Part shown: positions 16,078 through 24,339 of the stretch, in pieces
Position numbering within the stretch: position 1 is the stretch's first letter
How the letters are laid out: each line of letters opens with the position of its first letter
Position numbers and translations under genes: made by a program
Notes under the pieces: model-generated
Seen by the model: only the letters and a program-made list of their open reading frames with translations
What the model was told of the DNA's origin: nothing
Databases searched by the model: none
Assembly (NCBI GenBank): GCA_900142905.1
Contig: FSRV01000001.1
Span: 3,534,001 to 3,598,000 of the forward strand
Direction: 5' to 3'
From: Burkholderia sp. GAS332
GTDB taxonomy: Bacteria; Pseudomonadota; Gammaproteobacteria; Burkholderiales; Burkholderiaceae
DNA: 64,000 nucleotides

Positions 16078-16820
16078 CAGACCGTCACTCCTCTCCACCA
16101 CACGCCGCGCGAAATCAGTTCGACGGCCCAGTAAAACAGCATCGCCAGCAAGGTCACCATCAGGATCGCAGCGAACGACAACGACGTCTGCGCGTTCGAT
16201 GTCGCAAACACGATCAGATGCCCCAACCCCGACTCCGAACCAATGAACTCGCCGACAATCGCGCCGATGACCGCCAACGGCATCGCGATCTTCAACCCGT
16301 CAATCAGCGCAGGCAACGCAGCAGGCAAACGCAAATACCAGAAGGTCTTGGCCTGCGAGGCACCCAGCGCCCGAAAATGCTCGTCCAGGTTGCGCGGCAC
16401 CCCAGCGAGCCCGCCCATCGTCGCGATCACGATCGGGAAGAACGCGAACAGCACGGCCGCCGCCAGCTTCGATGCAAACCCATAACCGAACCACACGATC
16501 AGCAACGGCGCGAGCGCGATCTTCGGCATGCTCTGCAACGCGGTGACAAGCGGAAACAACGTGCGCCGCGCAATGCTCGACATGCTCGCGAGCAAGCCGA
16601 TCGTCAGGCCGCCGATCAGCGCCAGCGCAAATCCGGCAAACACTTCCCACGCGGTCGCCAATGTATCGGACAGCAACTGGCCACGCATTTCCCAACCGGC
16701 CGCAAAAACCTGCGACAGCGCCGGCAGCACATATTCGCGCGTGCCCGTCCAACGCACGCCGAACTCCCAGATCAAGCCAATCACGATCCAGAACGAGACG
16801 GTTTCGATCAATCGCTTCAT
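16077..16820 (-). CDS. ABC transporter permease (SsuC/TauC type)
   Basis: A membrane protein of about 247 aa with roughly six hydrophobic helices (for example VSFWIVIGLIWEFGV, FAGFALALIGGLTIGLLA, LAAAVLFAFFPIVIATMG, FAAILMVTLLAMLFYWAV). The EAA-type loop contacting the ATPase reads EHFRALGASQAKTFWYLRLP followed by AALPALIDGLKIA. The ATG at 16820 has a GGA six bases upstream; an ATG at 16826 is an alternative. It starts 12 bp after the VOC stop and overlaps the ATPase start. It forms the channel of the importer served by the binding protein at 17700-18731. Confidence 0.9.
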   Translation of the reverse strand: MKRLIETVSFWIVIGLIWEFGVRWTGTREYVLPALSQVFAAGWEMRGQLLSDTLATAWEVFAGFALALIGGLTIGLLASMSSIARRTLFPLVTALQSMPKIALAPLLIVWFGYGFASKLAAAVLFAFFPIVIATMGGLAGVPRNLDEHFRALGASQAKTFWYLRLPAALPALIDGLKIAMPLAVIGAIVGEFIGSESGLGHLIVFATSNAQTSLSFAAILMVTLLAMLFYWAVELISRGVWWRGVTV

Positions 16821-16832
16821 GAGCATTCCGAG

Positions 16833-17459
16833 TTATTCGTTATCAGACGAATGGGGCGAACCGGATGAATCGCCTTTCGCTAAATCTTGCGAAGCGTTCG
16901 AAGCCGTGTTCTGTGCCGCTGCCTCTGCCGTTTTTTGCGCCACCAGATGCGGTGGCGGCGGCACGACAAAGCGCTCGAAGCGGTACTGGTCGAACGATTC
17001 GATCGTACGCTCCCACACCTGCGGCTCGTGCGCGTCACGCTCGCCGATCTGCGTCATCTCGCAGTACACCTCGACATTGTTACCGTCCGGATCCTTGAAG
17101 ACGAGGAACAGGTTGTTACCCGGACCGTGCCGGCCGATACCACGCACGATCTCGACACCGTGCTCCTGCAATACCTTCACCGAGCGCTCCATCTCTTCGT
17201 AGCTGTCGATCAGATAGGAAAAGTGCTCGAGGCCGGGGCGCGAATAGCGCGGCAGATCGTTGAAGTCGGCGGAATCTTTCGGCAGCTGCGCAAGCGCGAG
17301 ATCGTGGTGATCGCTGCCGGCGCGCAGAAACACCATCTGGTCGCCGATCCAATCCGATACTTTGAGGCCCAGCACGTCGGTATAAAACTGCGCGGACTTC
17401 TTGATGTCGCGCACCATCAGCACCATGTGCCCAAGCCGCTTCGGACGCAAACTGTTCAT
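16833..17459 (-). CDS. VOC-superfamily extradiol-dioxygenase-like protein
   Basis: A 208-aa protein with one recognisable vicinal-oxygen-chelate module pair. It begins MNSLRPKRLGHMVLMVRDIKKSAQFYTDVLGLKVSD; candidate metal ligands are the His of GHMVLMV, the His of GLEHFSYLI and the Glu of NNVEVYCE, the 2-His-1-carboxylate pattern of catechol 2,3-dioxygenase-like enzymes. The last ~40 residues are Ala/Ser-rich and probably disordered. It may cleave a catecholic ring or act as a glyoxalase-type isomerase. Its placement inside an import operon with an FAH-family hydrolase favours ring-cleavage chemistry. A strong AGGAGACAGGT precedes the ATG. Three tandem hairpins lie just upstream in the mRNA. 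Confidence 0.72.
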   Translation of the reverse strand: MNSLRPKRLGHMVLMVRDIKKSAQFYTDVLGLKVSDWIGDQMVFLRAGSDHHDLALAQLPKDSADFNDLPRYSRPGLEHFSYLIDSYEEMERSVKVLQEHGVEIVRGIGRHGPGNNLFLVFKDPDGNNVEVYCEMTQIGERDAHEPQVWERTIESFDQYRFERFVVPPPPHLVAQKTAEAAAQNTASNASQDLAKGDSSGSPHSSDNE

Positions 17460-17473
17460 TACCTGTCTCCTGT

Positions 17474-17621
17474 GTCGACCAGAGTTAGCGCTTTAGCGCT
17501 TACTCTGGTCCCATACAAAGTTGTCGACGGGAGTTGGCGCTTTAGCGCTTACTCCCGTCCCATGCACCGTATGTCGACCAGAGTTGGCGCTTTAGCGCTT
17601 ACTCCAGTCCCATACAACATA
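17474..17621. repeat. Three tandem ~49-bp repeats, each a strong hairpin
   Basis: Units start at 17474, 17523 and 17573, each with GTCGAC followed by a stem-loop around GCGCTTTAGCGC and a trailing TCCCAT. Unit 1 pairs CCAGAGT with ACTCTGG. Unit 2 keeps pairing with changed bases (CGGGAGT with ACTCCCG), which looks like compensatory change. Unit 3 has two mismatches. They lie between the binding-protein stop (17700) and the VOC start (17459) of one minus-strand operon. They could protect the upstream message or attenuate the downstream genes. The remaining 17622-17699 shows nothing further. Confidence 0.8.
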
Positions 17622-17699
17622 ATTGCTGTACGCCCACGCCTCGCGCGGGCTGGTTGGAGCGAACGCGTCGTCCAAGCGACGTGCCGCCCCCGAACGGGT

Positions 17700-18731
17700 T
17701 CATTCAACAAACTGATTCGTATAGAGATCGGCCGCCTTCACCTTCGAGCCGGTGCCGAACGCACGCGACACAAACGCAGCAGTAGCATCCATGCGCGCGG
17801 GACGCAGCCAGCCGGTCTTGTGCTGCGCGGGATCGTCGGCGATCAGGCCGTTGGTCTCGACGATCTGCTGCAACAGGATCGCCTTGTCGAGCACCGGATA
17901 GAGCGCGCCAATCGCATCGGCGGCTTCCTGCGGATGCTCGCGCATCAGCGCATAACCCCGATACGTTGCGGCAAGAAAGCGTTTGACCACATCGGGATGC
18001 TGGGCCACGAACGCATCCGTGGTCACGATGCCGTTACCCATCATATCCAGACCATAATCCCGGTAGTAAACCTTGCCGAGCTGCTGCCCCGCGCGCTTCG
18101 CCAACGCCGCTTGCACGGGCAGGCTCGCGCCTTCCCAGCACTCGGACAAGTCGATGCGCTTCTGCAGCAGCGCGGTATTGATCACCGCCGGGTCGAGGCG
18201 CACGGTCTTGATCGCGTCCGGCGCCAAGCCGTTCTGCCTGAGCCAGGCGGGCATGATGTTCTGCACCGGTGAGGCCCCGCCGCCACCCAGCGTCATCCCC
18301 GAGAGGTCCTTCAGCGTGTTCACTTTGAAGCCGGGCCGCTCGAGATAGCACATCGCGCCGGGCCAGCGCGTATTGATCGCGCCGACCATCACCGTATGTC
18401 CACCGTGCGCGCGGTTCAGCATCACGCTGACGGGGTCGCCGTAGCCGAATTCGAACAGGCCCTCGTCCACTTCATTGACGGTGCGCTGACCGCCGTAACC
18501 CCGCATCACGCTGACGTCGAGGCCGGCGTCACGGTAGTAGCCCTCCGCCTGCGCAAGCAGGATGCCACCGGTGCTGCCCTGCGGCAGCCACGCGAGATTG
18601 ACGCGCACCGTATCGGCCGCGTGGGCGCTCGTGAAAAGCGCCGTGGCAGCCAATGCAACTGCGCGCAATGCAGCCTGCTGCTTCAGTGGCTGAACCAGCC
18701 GTCGTAACGCGTGCCGTACCCGCTGCAACAT
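17700..18731 (-). CDS. ABC transporter substrate-binding protein (NMT1/THI5-like, SsuA type)
   Basis: A 343-aa periplasmic receptor. A long basic N terminus leads into a hydrophobic core ending ALFTSAHAAD, a typical signal peptidase I site. The mature start TVRVNLAWLPQGSTGGILLAQAEGYYRDAGLDVSV is the standard opening of the NMT1/THI5/SsuA fold, followed by VNEVDEGLFEFGYGDPVSVM and LKDLSGMTLGGGG. The ATG at 18731 has GGGGAA upstream. It follows the FAH gene by 57 bp and is followed by the hairpin array, then the VOC, permease and ATPase genes. Ligands of this family range from pyrimidine precursors to sulfonates, nitrate and aromatic acids; the ligand here cannot be told. Confidence 0.88.
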   Translation of the reverse strand: MLQRVRHALRRLVQPLKQQAALRAVALAATALFTSAHAADTVRVNLAWLPQGSTGGILLAQAEGYYRDAGLDVSVMRGYGGQRTVNEVDEGLFEFGYGDPVSVMLNRAHGGHTVMVGAINTRWPGAMCYLERPGFKVNTLKDLSGMTLGGGGASPVQNIMPAWLRQNGLAPDAIKTVRLDPAVINTALLQKRIDLSECWEGASLPVQAALAKRAGQQLGKVYYRDYGLDMMGNGIVTTDAFVAQHPDVVKRFLAATYRGYALMREHPQEAADAIGALYPVLDKAILLQQIVETNGLIADDPAQHKTGWLRPARMDATAAFVSRAFGTGSKVKAADLYTNQFVE

Positions 18732-18788
18732 GTCGTGTTCCCCGTCTATGAGTGGCGTGAGTGGATGGCGCGGCGAGCGTGCTAGCGC

Positions 18789-19709
18789 TCAGCCGGCGAC
18801 CAGCGGATTCTCGATCGAGCCGATCCCGTCGATCGAAGCGACCATCACGTCGCCCGCCTTCAGATAAATGCCGCGCCCCATGCCGACGCCGGTCGGCGTA
18901 CCCGTCGCGATCAGGTCGCCCGGCTGCAGCGTGAGGATCGTCGATAAATATTCGATCTGCTCGGCAATGTTGAAAATCATCCCGGACGTGTTGCCGTCCT
19001 GCATCATTTCGCCATTCACCGCGAGGCGCATGCGCAGATTCTGCGGCTCGGCAATGCACGCGCGCGGCACGAACCAGGGGCCGAGCGGGCCAAAGGTATC
19101 GAAACTCTTGCCGCGAAACCAGTCGTGTTTGAACGGATAGTCGGTGCGGCGATTCAGGTCGCGCGCGCTGACGTCGTTGAGAATCGTGTAGCCGGCGATG
19201 TAGTCGTAAGCGTCTTCCTTAGCGATGTGGCGGCCGGTCTTGCCGATCACCACGGCCAGTTCCACTTCCCAGTCGACCCGCTCCGCGTGCGGCGGAATCA
19301 CCACATTGGCAAGCGTCGGCACCACGCTCGTCTCGGCTTTCATGAACATGTACGGCGTGCTTTCCTCACGCGGCGCCAACTCCGTGCCCATCTCCTGCGC
19401 GTGCTCGTAATAGTTCGACGCCGCCGCGAAAATGCGCCGCGGCTGGTACGGCACGCACAGCGTGTGACCGGCGAGCGGCGCGACGTCGAGCGTGCCCGCT
19501 TCGATCGCCCGCGCGGCGGCTTCAAGGCGTTCGACGGTCGCCGCGCCGCCCGCTTCCCACCCGGCGATCAGCGTGCCGACGTCGGCCAGCGGCGCCGCTG
19601 AAGCGGTCTGCTTCAACACGGCTTGTGCGTCGTACAGCATGTTGCCGACCGCCAGGCCGGTGGCCGCGCGGCCATTCAATTCATAAGTTGCGATACCAAA
19701 CCAGGTCAC
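18789..19709 (-). CDS. Fumarylacetoacetate hydrolase (FAH) family protein
   Basis: A 306-aa enzyme of the FAH/HpcE fold, which cleaves or isomerises C-C bonds in ring-fission products. The C-terminal catalytic domain shows RIFAAASNYYEHAQEM, the metal-binding acidic cluster VDWEVELAVVIGKTGR, ILNDVSARDLN, KSFDTFGPLGPWFV and the loop GDLIATGTPTGVGMGRG. The start is GTG at 19709, with GCGAGG six bases upstream. It is first in the minus-strand operon that continues with the importer and the VOC dioxygenase. It diverges from the GntR gene across a region with two GTATAC palindromes. The likely substrate is a product of the ring cleavage carried out by the VOC protein; this is inferred from the neighbours. 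Confidence 0.85.
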   Translation of the reverse strand: MTWFGIATYELNGRAATGLAVGNMLYDAQAVLKQTASAAPLADVGTLIAGWEAGGAATVERLEAAARAIEAGTLDVAPLAGHTLCVPYQPRRIFAAASNYYEHAQEMGTELAPREESTPYMFMKAETSVVPTLANVVIPPHAERVDWEVELAVVIGKTGRHIAKEDAYDYIAGYTILNDVSARDLNRRTDYPFKHDWFRGKSFDTFGPLGPWFVPRACIAEPQNLRMRLAVNGEMMQDGNTSGMIFNIAEQIEYLSTILTLQPGDLIATGTPTGVGMGRGIYLKAGDVMVASIDGIGSIENPLVAG

Positions 19710-19962
19710 GTGTTGCCTCGCTTTTTGCGTTTGTAGGGTGTTAGTTAGCTGCTATCGAGGGTTCAATAATTCGTATACATTCAGTCATCTGTGTATTTTT
19801 ATTAAAATCCTCGTATACACTAATCGGGGCATGAACACGTTCGCGCGTACACTGCATGGGCCTGCAGAGGCCGGATATGCGCGGTGGCGATTGAGGCGGT
19901 TGAGTCGCTGGCGCATAATGGGGCCGCTTGCTCACGGTTTCGCTCAACCCACGACCATCACG
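19710..19962. promoter_or_regulatory. Divergent promoter region with two CGTATACA operator candidates
   Basis: This 250-bp region separates the FAH operon (minus) from the GntR gene (plus). Its 19740-19830 part is AT-rich and contains TCGTATACAT at 19771-19780 and TCGTATACAC at 19811-19820, 40 bp apart, about four helical turns. FCD-type GntR regulators commonly bind short palindromes around GTATAC, so these are candidate autoregulatory sites. Related sites occur near 22775 and 25653. Confidence 0.6.
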
Positions 19963-20622
19963 ATGACGACGCTCTCCTCCAAGATCTACCGCCTGCTGTG
20001 CGACGAGATCATCGACGGCACGCTCGAACCGGGCCAAAAGCTCGAAGAAGCGGTACTTGCCGAACGCTTCAACGCCTCGCGCACGCCGATCCGCGAAGCG
20101 CTGCGCGAACTCGCCGCCCGCGGCCTCGTCGAACTGACGCCGCGCAAGGGTGTGGTGGTCGCACAGTTCAGCATCGACGAACTGGCCGACATGCTCGAAG
20201 CGATGTGCGAACTCGAAGCACTGTGCTGCCGCTTGAGCGCGCAGCGCATGAGCCTCGTCGAGAAGAAGCAGCTCGAAGAGCTCCAGACCGAAATGAACGC
20301 CGCGATCGCGCGCGGCGATGAAACGGAGTACTTCCAGCTCAATCGCGAATTCCACGAACTGATCTGCAAGGGCGCGCAAAGCAAATCGCTGGCGTCGATC
20401 ATGGCCGTCCAGCGGCAGCGTCTGGCGGGCTTTCGTGCCGCGCAGCCGGCTTCGCCGTCGCGCTTCGAAGCCGCCACCGACGAGCATCGTGAGATCGTCT
20501 CCGCGATCCTCAACTCCGAACCGGAACGTGCGTACAACGCGATGCGCGACCACACGGCGCGGCTGTCGATCGTCGTGCTCGGCCGGCTCAAGCGCCAGCG
20601 CACCGAGCGCGAGAACGCCTGA
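19963..20622 (+). CDS. GntR-family (FadR/FCD) transcriptional regulator
   Basis: A 219-aa regulator. The N-terminal winged helix-turn-helix is classic GntR: KIYRLLCDEIIDGTLEPGQKL, then LAERFNASRTPIREALRELAARGLVEL and RKGVVVAQF. The rest (about residues 75-215) is an FCD ligand-binding domain with metal-ligand-type residues in LNREFHELI and DEHREIVSAIL. A longer reading from 19738 adds an implausible extension across the promoter; the ATG at 19963 gives the correct N terminus. It diverges from the FAH/importer operon and probably represses it, and perhaps the esterase/VOC and porin promoters that carry similar GTATAC sites. The effector is unknown and likely the imported acid or an intermediate. 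Confidence 0.9.
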   Translation: MTTLSSKIYRLLCDEIIDGTLEPGQKLEEAVLAERFNASRTPIREALRELAARGLVELTPRKGVVVAQFSIDELADMLEAMCELEALCCRLSAQRMSLVEKKQLEELQTEMNAAIARGDETEYFQLNREFHELICKGAQSKSLASIMAVQRQRLAGFRAAQPASPSRFEAATDEHREIVSAILNSEPERAYNAMRDHTARLSIVVLGRLKRQRTERENA

Positions 20623-20732
20623 GCTTTTGATCAGCAAGCGTCGAGGCTGGCGCTGTGTCGGCTGAAGCCCATACGGTAGTTGCATGCGCCGCACTGGGCG
20701 CATACGCCGCAGCGGCTGCGGTCGCAGCATGC

Positions 20733-21680
20733 TCATGCGGCCACCACCGCAAGCGATGCCATCGACGACATCGAAAAATCCAATGCCTGCAACTGCTGCA
20801 ACAGCGCGCCGGACTGCGCCGGATTCATCGGCGTGAGCGGCGGCCGCACCCGCGTCCACTCGGCATCTTTAGCGAAGTGCGCGACGATGCTTTTCAACGC
20901 GGGGATCATCGGTTGCGCCTGTACGGCTAAGCGAACCGTCGCGACCTTGCCTTCCCACACCGCCCTTTCTTCCAGCGTCGCCGCATTCAGCAGACTGGCG
21001 ATGGCATGCGGCTGAATATTCGCCGTCGCCGAAATGCAACCGGCTGCGCCGAGCGGCAGCGCTTTGCCGAGCAAGCCCTCGGAAGCGGGAAACACCGCGA
21101 AGCCGGGAAACTTCTCCAGCATCGCAGCGGTATTGGCCCAGTCGCCTGAACTATCCTTGATGCCGACCACCGTTTGCGGATACGCCGCGATCAACCGTTC
21201 GATTAGCGTGTGCGTGATCGGCACGCCGGTGAACTGCGGGATGTGATACAGCAACACACGCAATTGATCCGAGCCGACGGCCTGGATCACGTCGGAGTAA
21301 TAGGCGAACAGACCATCGTCGCTGACGCCCCTGTAGAAAAACGGCGGCAGCATCAACGCGCCGGCGCAACCGGCTTCAGCGACGTGACGCGTCAAGGCGA
21401 TCGCATCGGGCAGCGCGCATGCGCCGGTGCCCGGCAACATCTGCGCAGGATCGATGCCGGCTTCGATCACCTGATCCAGCAACGCGTGACGTTCGGCAAG
21501 ACTCAGCGAGTTGGCTTCGCTATTCGTTCCGAACAGCGCGAGCCCCGCGCCCTGCCCAACCAGCCACCGACAGAACGCGACGAAACGCGGCGCATCGACA
21601 CCCAGCGCAGCAGTGAACGGCGTAACGACCGGCGCGAACACGCGCGGCTTTGCAAAAGCAGACGGACGACTGATGGACAT
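20733..21680 (-). CDS. DapA-family (dihydrodipicolinate synthase-like) aldolase
   Basis: A 315-aa class I aldolase of the DHDPS/N-acetylneuraminate lyase family. The Schiff-base Lys is in VVGIKDSSGD, the catalytic Tyr in VLLYHIPQFTG, and the substrate carboxylate loop is FGTNSEANSLS, replacing the usual GTTGE. Other conserved parts are PVVTPF and GAAGCISATAN. The changed loop argues against true DapA. Members act on 2-keto acids, including ring-fission products (hydratase-aldolases of naphthalene routes), 2-keto-3-deoxy sugars and others. A strong AGGAGATCCGC precedes the ATG at 21680. It follows the esterase gene by 51 bp and converges with the GntR gene. Confidence 0.85.
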   Translation of the reverse strand: MSISRPSAFAKPRVFAPVVTPFTAALGVDAPRFVAFCRWLVGQGAGLALFGTNSEANSLSLAERHALLDQVIEAGIDPAQMLPGTGACALPDAIALTRHVAEAGCAGALMLPPFFYRGVSDDGLFAYYSDVIQAVGSDQLRVLLYHIPQFTGVPITHTLIERLIAAYPQTVVGIKDSSGDWANTAAMLEKFPGFAVFPASEGLLGKALPLGAAGCISATANIQPHAIASLLNAATLEERAVWEGKVATVRLAVQAQPMIPALKSIVAHFAKDAEWTRVRPPLTPMNPAQSGALLQQLQALDFSMSSMASLAVVAA

Positions 21681-21731
21681 GCGGATCTCCTGATTGGCTG
21701 GACGGCTAGGCGTGGACGCTGACGTGGACCA

Positions 21732-22688
21732 TCACGCGCTGAAAAAATCGAGCATCGCGTCACCTAACACCGTCTCGCCCGAATCGAAATGCGCGACAAC
21801 CGATGTGTGGTTGTGCCGCAGCATCTGCATGAAGCGCGGCGCGCGTTTGGGCGCGGCGTCACTGGCGCGTTGACGCGCTTGCAGTACGCGCTCGAAGAAA
21901 GCCGCGCCGTAGGCATCCAGATAAGGGTTCTCGTATTCGGCGACGACCACCATCAGCGGTGTGTCGAAATGGGCCGCGTGAGTCAGCGGCGACCGCACGG
22001 CGTAGCGTGCTTCGTCCGCGCCGAAATAGGCGCGCACGCCGGCTGCGTTCGGGTTGTCAGGAAGCACGTCGGCTGCGAGCCGTGCGCTGATCAGTACCGC
22101 ACCGGCGACAGCCGAGGCACTTTCGCGCAAGCCGGCAAACAACGGATCGCACAGATACGTGGCGACATGCGCGCCGCCCGCCGAATGGCCGACTAGAAAG
22201 ATCCGCTGCGGATTGCCACCGAATTCGGCGACATGCTTCCGTGCCCACGCCAAAGCGGCGGCGACGTCGTCCGCGCCGGCGGGATACGGCGCCGCAGGCG
22301 CGAGCCTGTATTCGACGTTCAGCGCGACGCAGCCCTGCCGCGCAAACCAGCGCGACACGTTGTCGTAAATGAGTCCGTTGAAGCTCTTGCTGCCGCGCAA
22401 AAACGCACCGCCGTGGACGAACAGCACGACATCGGCGTTGCCCTTCTCCCTCGTTTGCGCGGAAGCAAACACATCCAGACACTGCCGCTCATGGCCGCCG
22501 TACACCATATCGCGCGCCACCTCGAACGACTCGCCTGCATCCCGCGCAGCAGCCACCAACGGCGAATAAGCCTCGATCACCAGATCGCGATGCGTATTGA
22601 TGTCGCTTCCCCACACCGGCCCGATCTGCGCAAAGCGCTGCCTGAGCGTGGCGGACAGACTGCCCAACGGTTCCTGCAAGGTGTGCAT
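21732..22688 (-). CDS. Alpha/beta hydrolase (HSL/arylesterase-type)
   Basis: A 318-aa hydrolase of the hormone-sensitive-lipase group. The oxyanion-hole motif is FVHGGAFLRG, the nucleophile elbow is VGHSAGGAHVA, and the C terminus offers RHNHTSVVAHFDSGE with the likely catalytic His. It also carries EYRLAPAAPYPAGADDVAAALAWARKH, typical of family IV esterases and kynurenine-formamidase-like enzymes. The ATG at 22688 has GAGGACC upstream. It leads the two-gene minus-strand unit with the DapA-type aldolase and diverges from the VOC gene across GTATAC sites. It likely opens an ester or lactone in the local catabolic route; the substrate is unknown. Confidence 0.82.
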   Translation of the reverse strand: MHTLQEPLGSLSATLRQRFAQIGPVWGSDINTHRDLVIEAYSPLVAAARDAGESFEVARDMVYGGHERQCLDVFASAQTREKGNADVVLFVHGGAFLRGSKSFNGLIYDNVSRWFARQGCVALNVEYRLAPAAPYPAGADDVAAALAWARKHVAEFGGNPQRIFLVGHSAGGAHVATYLCDPLFAGLRESASAVAGAVLISARLAADVLPDNPNAAGVRAYFGADEARYAVRSPLTHAAHFDTPLMVVVAEYENPYLDAYGAAFFERVLQARQRASDAAPKRAPRFMQMLRHNHTSVVAHFDSGETVLGDAMLDFFSA

Positions 22689-22774
22689 CGGTGGTCCTCA
22701 TACAGTGCGGCGAGTCAGCGCTAACGGCGGCGACCGGCGGATGAGAACCATTCTGGTATATCAAATTGTTTTTG

Positions 22775-22801
22775 TGTATACATTTGTTATACGTAGTATA
22801 C
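22775..22801. promoter_or_regulatory. GTATAC operator candidates between esterase and VOC genes
   Basis: TGTATACA at 22775-22782 is a perfect 8-bp palindrome, and GTATAC recurs at 22796-22801 with TTATACGTAG between. They lie in an AT-rich stretch (22745-22805) of the divergent esterase/VOC promoter region. They match the sites upstream of the GntR gene and of the second porin. Confidence 0.55.
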
Positions 22802-22904
22802 CTAGTGAAGTTGCGGACACACTTGATTCACAGTCACGGCAACCCTCCCTTCGCCGACAGGCGATTCATCTGCAGGACAACCCGGGACAACCCAAGGACA
22901 TCTC

Positions 22905-23333
22905 ATGGACAAGCTCCGCCACATCGCGCTCTCGGTCGAGGATCCCGAAGCCGCCGCGCAATTCTTCGAACAGGCATTCGGCATGCGTCGCGCGGGCAAC
23001 GCGATGCGCGGCATCTATATGACGGACGGCACCATGAACGTGGCGCTGCTCAACTTCAAGGACGAGACCGTCCCTGGTTACGCGGGCCTGAAAGATGTGC
23101 GCGGCGTGATCCACTTCGGCATGTGGGTAGACAGCGTCGAAGACACCGCGGCGCGCGTGGTCGCGGCGGGCGGCACCTATCTAACGGGCCGCCACGAAAA
23201 GGATCCGAACGTGTTCTACGAAGTGAAGTACCGGATGCCCGACGGCACCGTGTTCGATATCACTGAGAACGGCTGGAAAGGCGCGGTGAAGGACGTGGCG
23301 CCTGCCGCGCAAACCGCCGATCCACAGTCATGA
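22905..23333 (+). CDS. VOC family protein (glyoxalase/dioxygenase-like)
   Basis: A 142-aa single-module vicinal-oxygen-chelate protein. It begins MDKLRHIALSVEDPEAAAQFFEQAFGMRR and has a second half with GVIHFGMWVDSVEDTAARV and VKYRMPDGTVFDI. Potential ligands are the His of RHIALSV, the His of VIHFGMW and an acidic residue near the end. Length fits lactoylglutathione-lyase-like proteins rather than the two-domain extradiol dioxygenases. AAGGACATCTC precedes the ATG. Its last bases overlap the dehydrogenase start (ATGA), so the two are co-translated. It may isomerise or cleave an intermediate; no reaction can be fixed from sequence alone. Confidence 0.8.
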   Translation: MDKLRHIALSVEDPEAAAQFFEQAFGMRRAGNAMRGIYMTDGTMNVALLNFKDETVPGYAGLKDVRGVIHFGMWVDSVEDTAARVVAAGGTYLTGRHEKDPNVFYEVKYRMPDGTVFDITENGWKGAVKDVAPAAQTADPQS

Positions 23334-24298
23334 GCGCGGCCATAAGCGCAGACACGAGCGGCAGGCATGTGCTGGCGCTGATCGCGCTGCCCGACGCGAC
23401 GCTCGATGCGCTGCGGCGCGACTACACGCTTCACTATCATCCCGACGGTTGGGGCGCAGCCTTGCCCGCCGGCGTTGATCCAGTGAGCGTGCGCGCGGTG
23501 GTGACCAACGGCTCGACCGGTTTGTCCGACGCGCAGATGGCCATGCTGCCCGCGCTCGAGATTGTCAGCGCGTTCGGCGCGGGCTACGAGAACGTCGACG
23601 TGGCCGCTGCCACGCGACGCGGCATCGTGGTGACGCATGCGCCCGGCGCGAATGCGGCGACCGTCGCCGATCACGCCATCGGCTTGCTGCTCGCACTCGC
23701 ACGCGGCTACGCGCCGCTCACCGAGGCCGTACGTGCCGGTCATTGGCGCACTTCACGTGCCGAGCGGCCCACGTTGACGGGCGCGCGCCTGGGGATAGTC
23801 GGGATGGGACGCATCGGCCGGCTGATCGCGGTTCGCGCACAAGGCTTCGATATGACGCTCGGTTATCACGGACGGCAGCCGCATGCCGATGCGCCAGGCC
23901 GCTACTACGCGGACCTCATCGAGCTTGCCGCCAACAGCGACTTTCTCGTGATTGCCTGCAACGGCGGCGCCGCGACGAAGCATCTGGTGAGCCGCAAGGT
24001 GCTGCAAGCGCTGGGGCCGAACGGCTACGTAGTGAACGTGTCGCGCGGCTCCGTGCTCGACACGCAGGCATTGATCGACGCCCTCGCTCACGCCGCGATT
24101 GCCGGCGCCGGACTCGACGTGATCGAAGACGAACCCGAGGTGCCTCGCGCGCTGCTCGATCATCCCGACGTGCTCATCACGCCGCATATCGCGGGCCGCT
24201 CGCCCGCTTCCTTGATCGCGCAGCGAGACGCATTACTCGCCAGTCTGTCCCAGCACTTCGCAGACGTACCCATCGAATTCGCGGTGCGCGCTGCGTGA
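23330..24298 (+). CDS. D-isomer-specific 2-hydroxyacid dehydrogenase
   Basis: A 322-aa NAD(P)-dependent enzyme interconverting 2-keto and D-2-hydroxy acids. The nucleotide fold carries GIVGMGRIGRLIAVRAQGF; the catalytic triad appears as Arg in VNVSRGSVLD, Glu in DVIEDEPEVP and His in ITPHIAGRS. FGAGYENVDV and HAPGANAATVADHAIGLLLAL are also diagnostic. It overlaps the upstream VOC gene by 4 bp. In this setting it could reduce a glyoxylate-, pyruvate- or hydroxypyruvate-type product released by the DapA-type aldolase; that link is an inference. It closes the short plus-strand operon before a repeat region. Confidence 0.9.
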   Translation: MSAAISADTSGRHVLALIALPDATLDALRRDYTLHYHPDGWGAALPAGVDPVSVRAVVTNGSTGLSDAQMAMLPALEIVSAFGAGYENVDVAAATRRGIVVTHAPGANAATVADHAIGLLLALARGYAPLTEAVRAGHWRTSRAERPTLTGARLGIVGMGRIGRLIAVRAQGFDMTLGYHGRQPHADAPGRYYADLIELAANSDFLVIACNGGAATKHLVSRKVLQALGPNGYVVNVSRGSVLDTQALIDALAHAAIAGAGLDVIEDEPEVPRALLDHPDVLITPHIAGRSPASLIAQRDALLASLSQHFADVPIEFAVRAA

Positions 24299-24339
24299 AA
24301 CGTGGCGGCGCAGCTTCGCGCCGCCACCTGACGCCTGAT

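Noticed and set aside
20733..21680. Annotation as true 4-hydroxy-tetrahydrodipicolinate synthase (dapA)
   Set aside because: The substrate-carboxylate loop reads GTNSE rather than the usual GTTGE type, and the gene sits in a catabolic cluster, so only the family name is given.
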